From: Anaeromyxobacter oryzisoli
GTDB taxonomy: Bacteria; Myxococcota; Myxococcia; Myxococcales; Anaeromyxobacteraceae
DNA: 46,748 nucleotides
NCBI RefSeq assembly: GCF_022690765.1
Contig: NZ_JALCZA010000037.1
Location: 1 to 46,748, forward strand
Direction: 5' to 3'
Below are positions 45,654 through 46,748 of the stretch, piece after piece; positions within the stretch are counted from its first letter, which is position 1; each line of letters begins with the position of its first letter. The notes below the pieces were generated by a model, which was not told where the DNA came from, did no database searches, and saw only the letters and a list, made by a program, of their open reading frames with translations. A program made the translations under genes and the position numbers.

Positions 45654-46574
45654 CTACTTCGCGCCGAGCGACTCGAGGTAGCGGTCGATCTCGGCGAGGT
45701 CGAGCCGCGCCGGCGCGGCCGATCCGCCCGCGCCCGGAGCCGGCGCGCTCGCCCCGCTCGAGGGCTCGATCGCCAGGTCGCGAGCCACCCGATCGACCAG
45801 ACGCTCGTCGAGGTCCCGGGCGCGCGCGACGAAACCCTCGAAGAGCGCGTTGTCGCAGAGGGTGTTGATGAGGCGCGGCGTGCCACGGGTGTGCGCGTGG
45901 ACGCGCGCGACGGCGCCGGGGGTGAAGGGCACGCGCGGAGCCCCGGCGAGCCGCAGCCGGTGGCGCACGTACGCCTCGGTGGCCTCCGCGCTGAGCGGCT
46001 CGAGCCGGTACTTGAGCGCGACCCGCTGCGCGAGGGGCGGATCGAGCCGCAGGTTGTCCTCGATCTCGGGCAGGCCGAAGAAGACGAAGGAGAGGAGCTT
46101 CCGCTCCGGGACCTCGAGGTTCAGCAGGCCGCGGAACTCCTCCATGATCTCCCGCGACGAGAGCATCTGCGCCTCGTCGATGAGGATGACCGCCTTCTTG
46201 CCCGACTCGTAGATCCGGACCAGCCGCTGGTACACCTGCGCGAGGAGCGCGAGCTTCTCGTCGGCGGGGCTCTCGACGCCGAGCTGGAGCGCGATGCGCT
46301 TCAGGAGCCAGCTCGCGGTGATCCCCGAGTGGACGATGACGAGGAGCGCAGCCTCGTACTCCTCCTCCGGGAGGCTGTCGAGCATCCGGCGCGCGAGGGT
46401 GGTCTTCCCCGCGCCGATGTCCCCCACCAGCACAGCGAGCCCCTTCATCGAGGAGACCGCGTGATTGAGGCGCATGAGCGCCTGCGCGTGCTGCGCGGAC
46501 GAGTAGTAGAAGCGCGACACCGGCGCGTTCGAGAAGGGCTCCTGGGCCAGCTCGTAGAATTCGAGGTAGTTCAC
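45654..46574 (-). CDS. ExeA/GspA-like AAA ATPase
   Basis: 306 aa. The N-terminus NYLEFYELAQEPFSNAP is the typical opening of ExeA-family proteins. Walker A is GDIGAGKTT (about 51), Walker B is AVILIDEAQ (about 129), sensor-like FFGLPE follows, and the C-terminal AAA lid has TRGTPRLINTLCDNAL. In Aeromonas, ExeA with ExeB helps place the secretin through peptidoglycan. The family also serves as a general AAA adaptor, and the lack of a clear membrane helix here leaves the role open. The C-terminus is Ala/Pro-rich. The GTG start has AGGA 5 nt upstream. Confidence 0.85.
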   Translation of the reverse strand: MNYLEFYELAQEPFSNAPVSRFYYSSAQHAQALMRLNHAVSSMKGLAVLVGDIGAGKTTLARRMLDSLPEEEYEAALLVIVHSGITASWLLKRIALQLGVESPADEKLALLAQVYQRLVRIYESGKKAVILIDEAQMLSSREIMEEFRGLLNLEVPERKLLSFVFFGLPEIEDNLRLDPPLAQRVALKYRLEPLSAEATEAYVRHRLRLAGAPRVPFTPGAVARVHAHTRGTPRLINTLCDNALFEGFVARARDLDERLVDRVARDLAIEPSSGASAPAPGAGGSAAPARLDLAEIDRYLESLGAK

Positions 46575-46589
46575 GCGCGTCCTGGGATC

Positions 46590-46748
46590 CTAGAGGTAGC
46601 CGATGTTCTTCTTCGGCCCGGGCGCCTGGGGCCCGGGCTGGGCCGGGCGCGGGGCGGGTTTCGCGGCGGGCGACGCCGCGGCGGAACCAGGGCGGCCCGC
46701 CGATCGCGCCGTGCCGGGGCCGGTCCGCGCCGCCGGGCCTGCCGCGCC
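46590..46748 (-). CDS. C-terminal end of an unidentified Pro/Ala-rich protein
   Basis: The last 52 codons of a gene that continues past the right edge. The sequence is Ala/Pro/Gly-rich and ends APGPKKNIGYL before TAG. Its stop is 16 nt before the ExeA-like start, so the two may share an operon. Such tails occur in GspB-like and other envelope linker proteins, but nothing here allows an identification. Confidence 0.45.
   Translation of the reverse strand, partial: GAAGPAARTGPGTARSAGRPGSAAASPAAKPAPRPAQPGPQAPGPKKNIGYL

Overview
The window is very GC-rich, densely coded chromosomal DNA. It most likely comes from a myxobacterium (Myxococcota), and Anaeromyxobacter or a close relative is my best guess. 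That guess is inferred from base composition, the complete gspD-to-gspN order that includes a GspN protein, the tolQRAB set and the ftsEX/envC/ctpA block. No 16S gene is present to confirm it. I see no rRNA, tRNA, CRISPR array, prophage or transposase.

Layout: (1) 1-11709, + strand: a type II secretion operon gspD(partial)-E-F-G-H-I-J-K-L-M-N. Most genes overlap or nearly touch, but a palindromic repeat of about 165 bp sits between gspE and gspF. (2) 11705-13988: a branched palindrome, a second copy of that repeat in the opposite orientation, an HNH-endonuclease-like gene and about 600 bp of apparently empty sequence. (3) 13989-16460, - strand: a multi-pass methyl-accepting chemotaxis protein, divergent from (4) 16658-22590, + strand: smc, ftsY and a HAD phosphatase. 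ftsY carries a 28-nt C run. (5) 22939-23472: a GNAT acetyltransferase, convergent with (6) 23576-31364, - strand: murI, a conserved protein of unknown function, ftsE-ftsX-envC, a CtpA-type protease and a family 2 glycosyltransferase. (7) 31478-32209, - strand: a Cys-rich lipoprotein. (8) 32529-38199, + strand: tolQ-tolR-tolA/tonB-like-tolB, then ppx/gppA, a methyltransferase and an MtnX-like phosphatase. (9) 38565-46748, - strand: an unidentified gene end, an ExeA/GspA-like ATPase, tamB and an Omp85 protein with about seven POTRA repeats.

The genes centre on the cell envelope. The Gsp proteins export folded proteins across the outer membrane. FtsEX/EnvC and MurI act on peptidoglycan. Tol proteins link the envelope layers, although pal is not next to tolB. 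TamB and the Omp85 protein serve outer-membrane assembly. SMC and FtsY are housekeeping genes for chromosome organisation and membrane-protein targeting.

The most interesting non-coding signals are: (a) an intergenic repeat family at three loci (four units) built from degenerate 6-nt CCCGTN/NACGGG steps around a shared palindromic core; (b) a second palindromic repeat family in two copies around the gsp operon; (c) a recurrent layout in which a -10-like hexamer lies 7-9 nt before a start codon with no ribosome binding site, suggesting leaderless mRNAs for at least five genes; and (d) a long homopolymer in ftsY.
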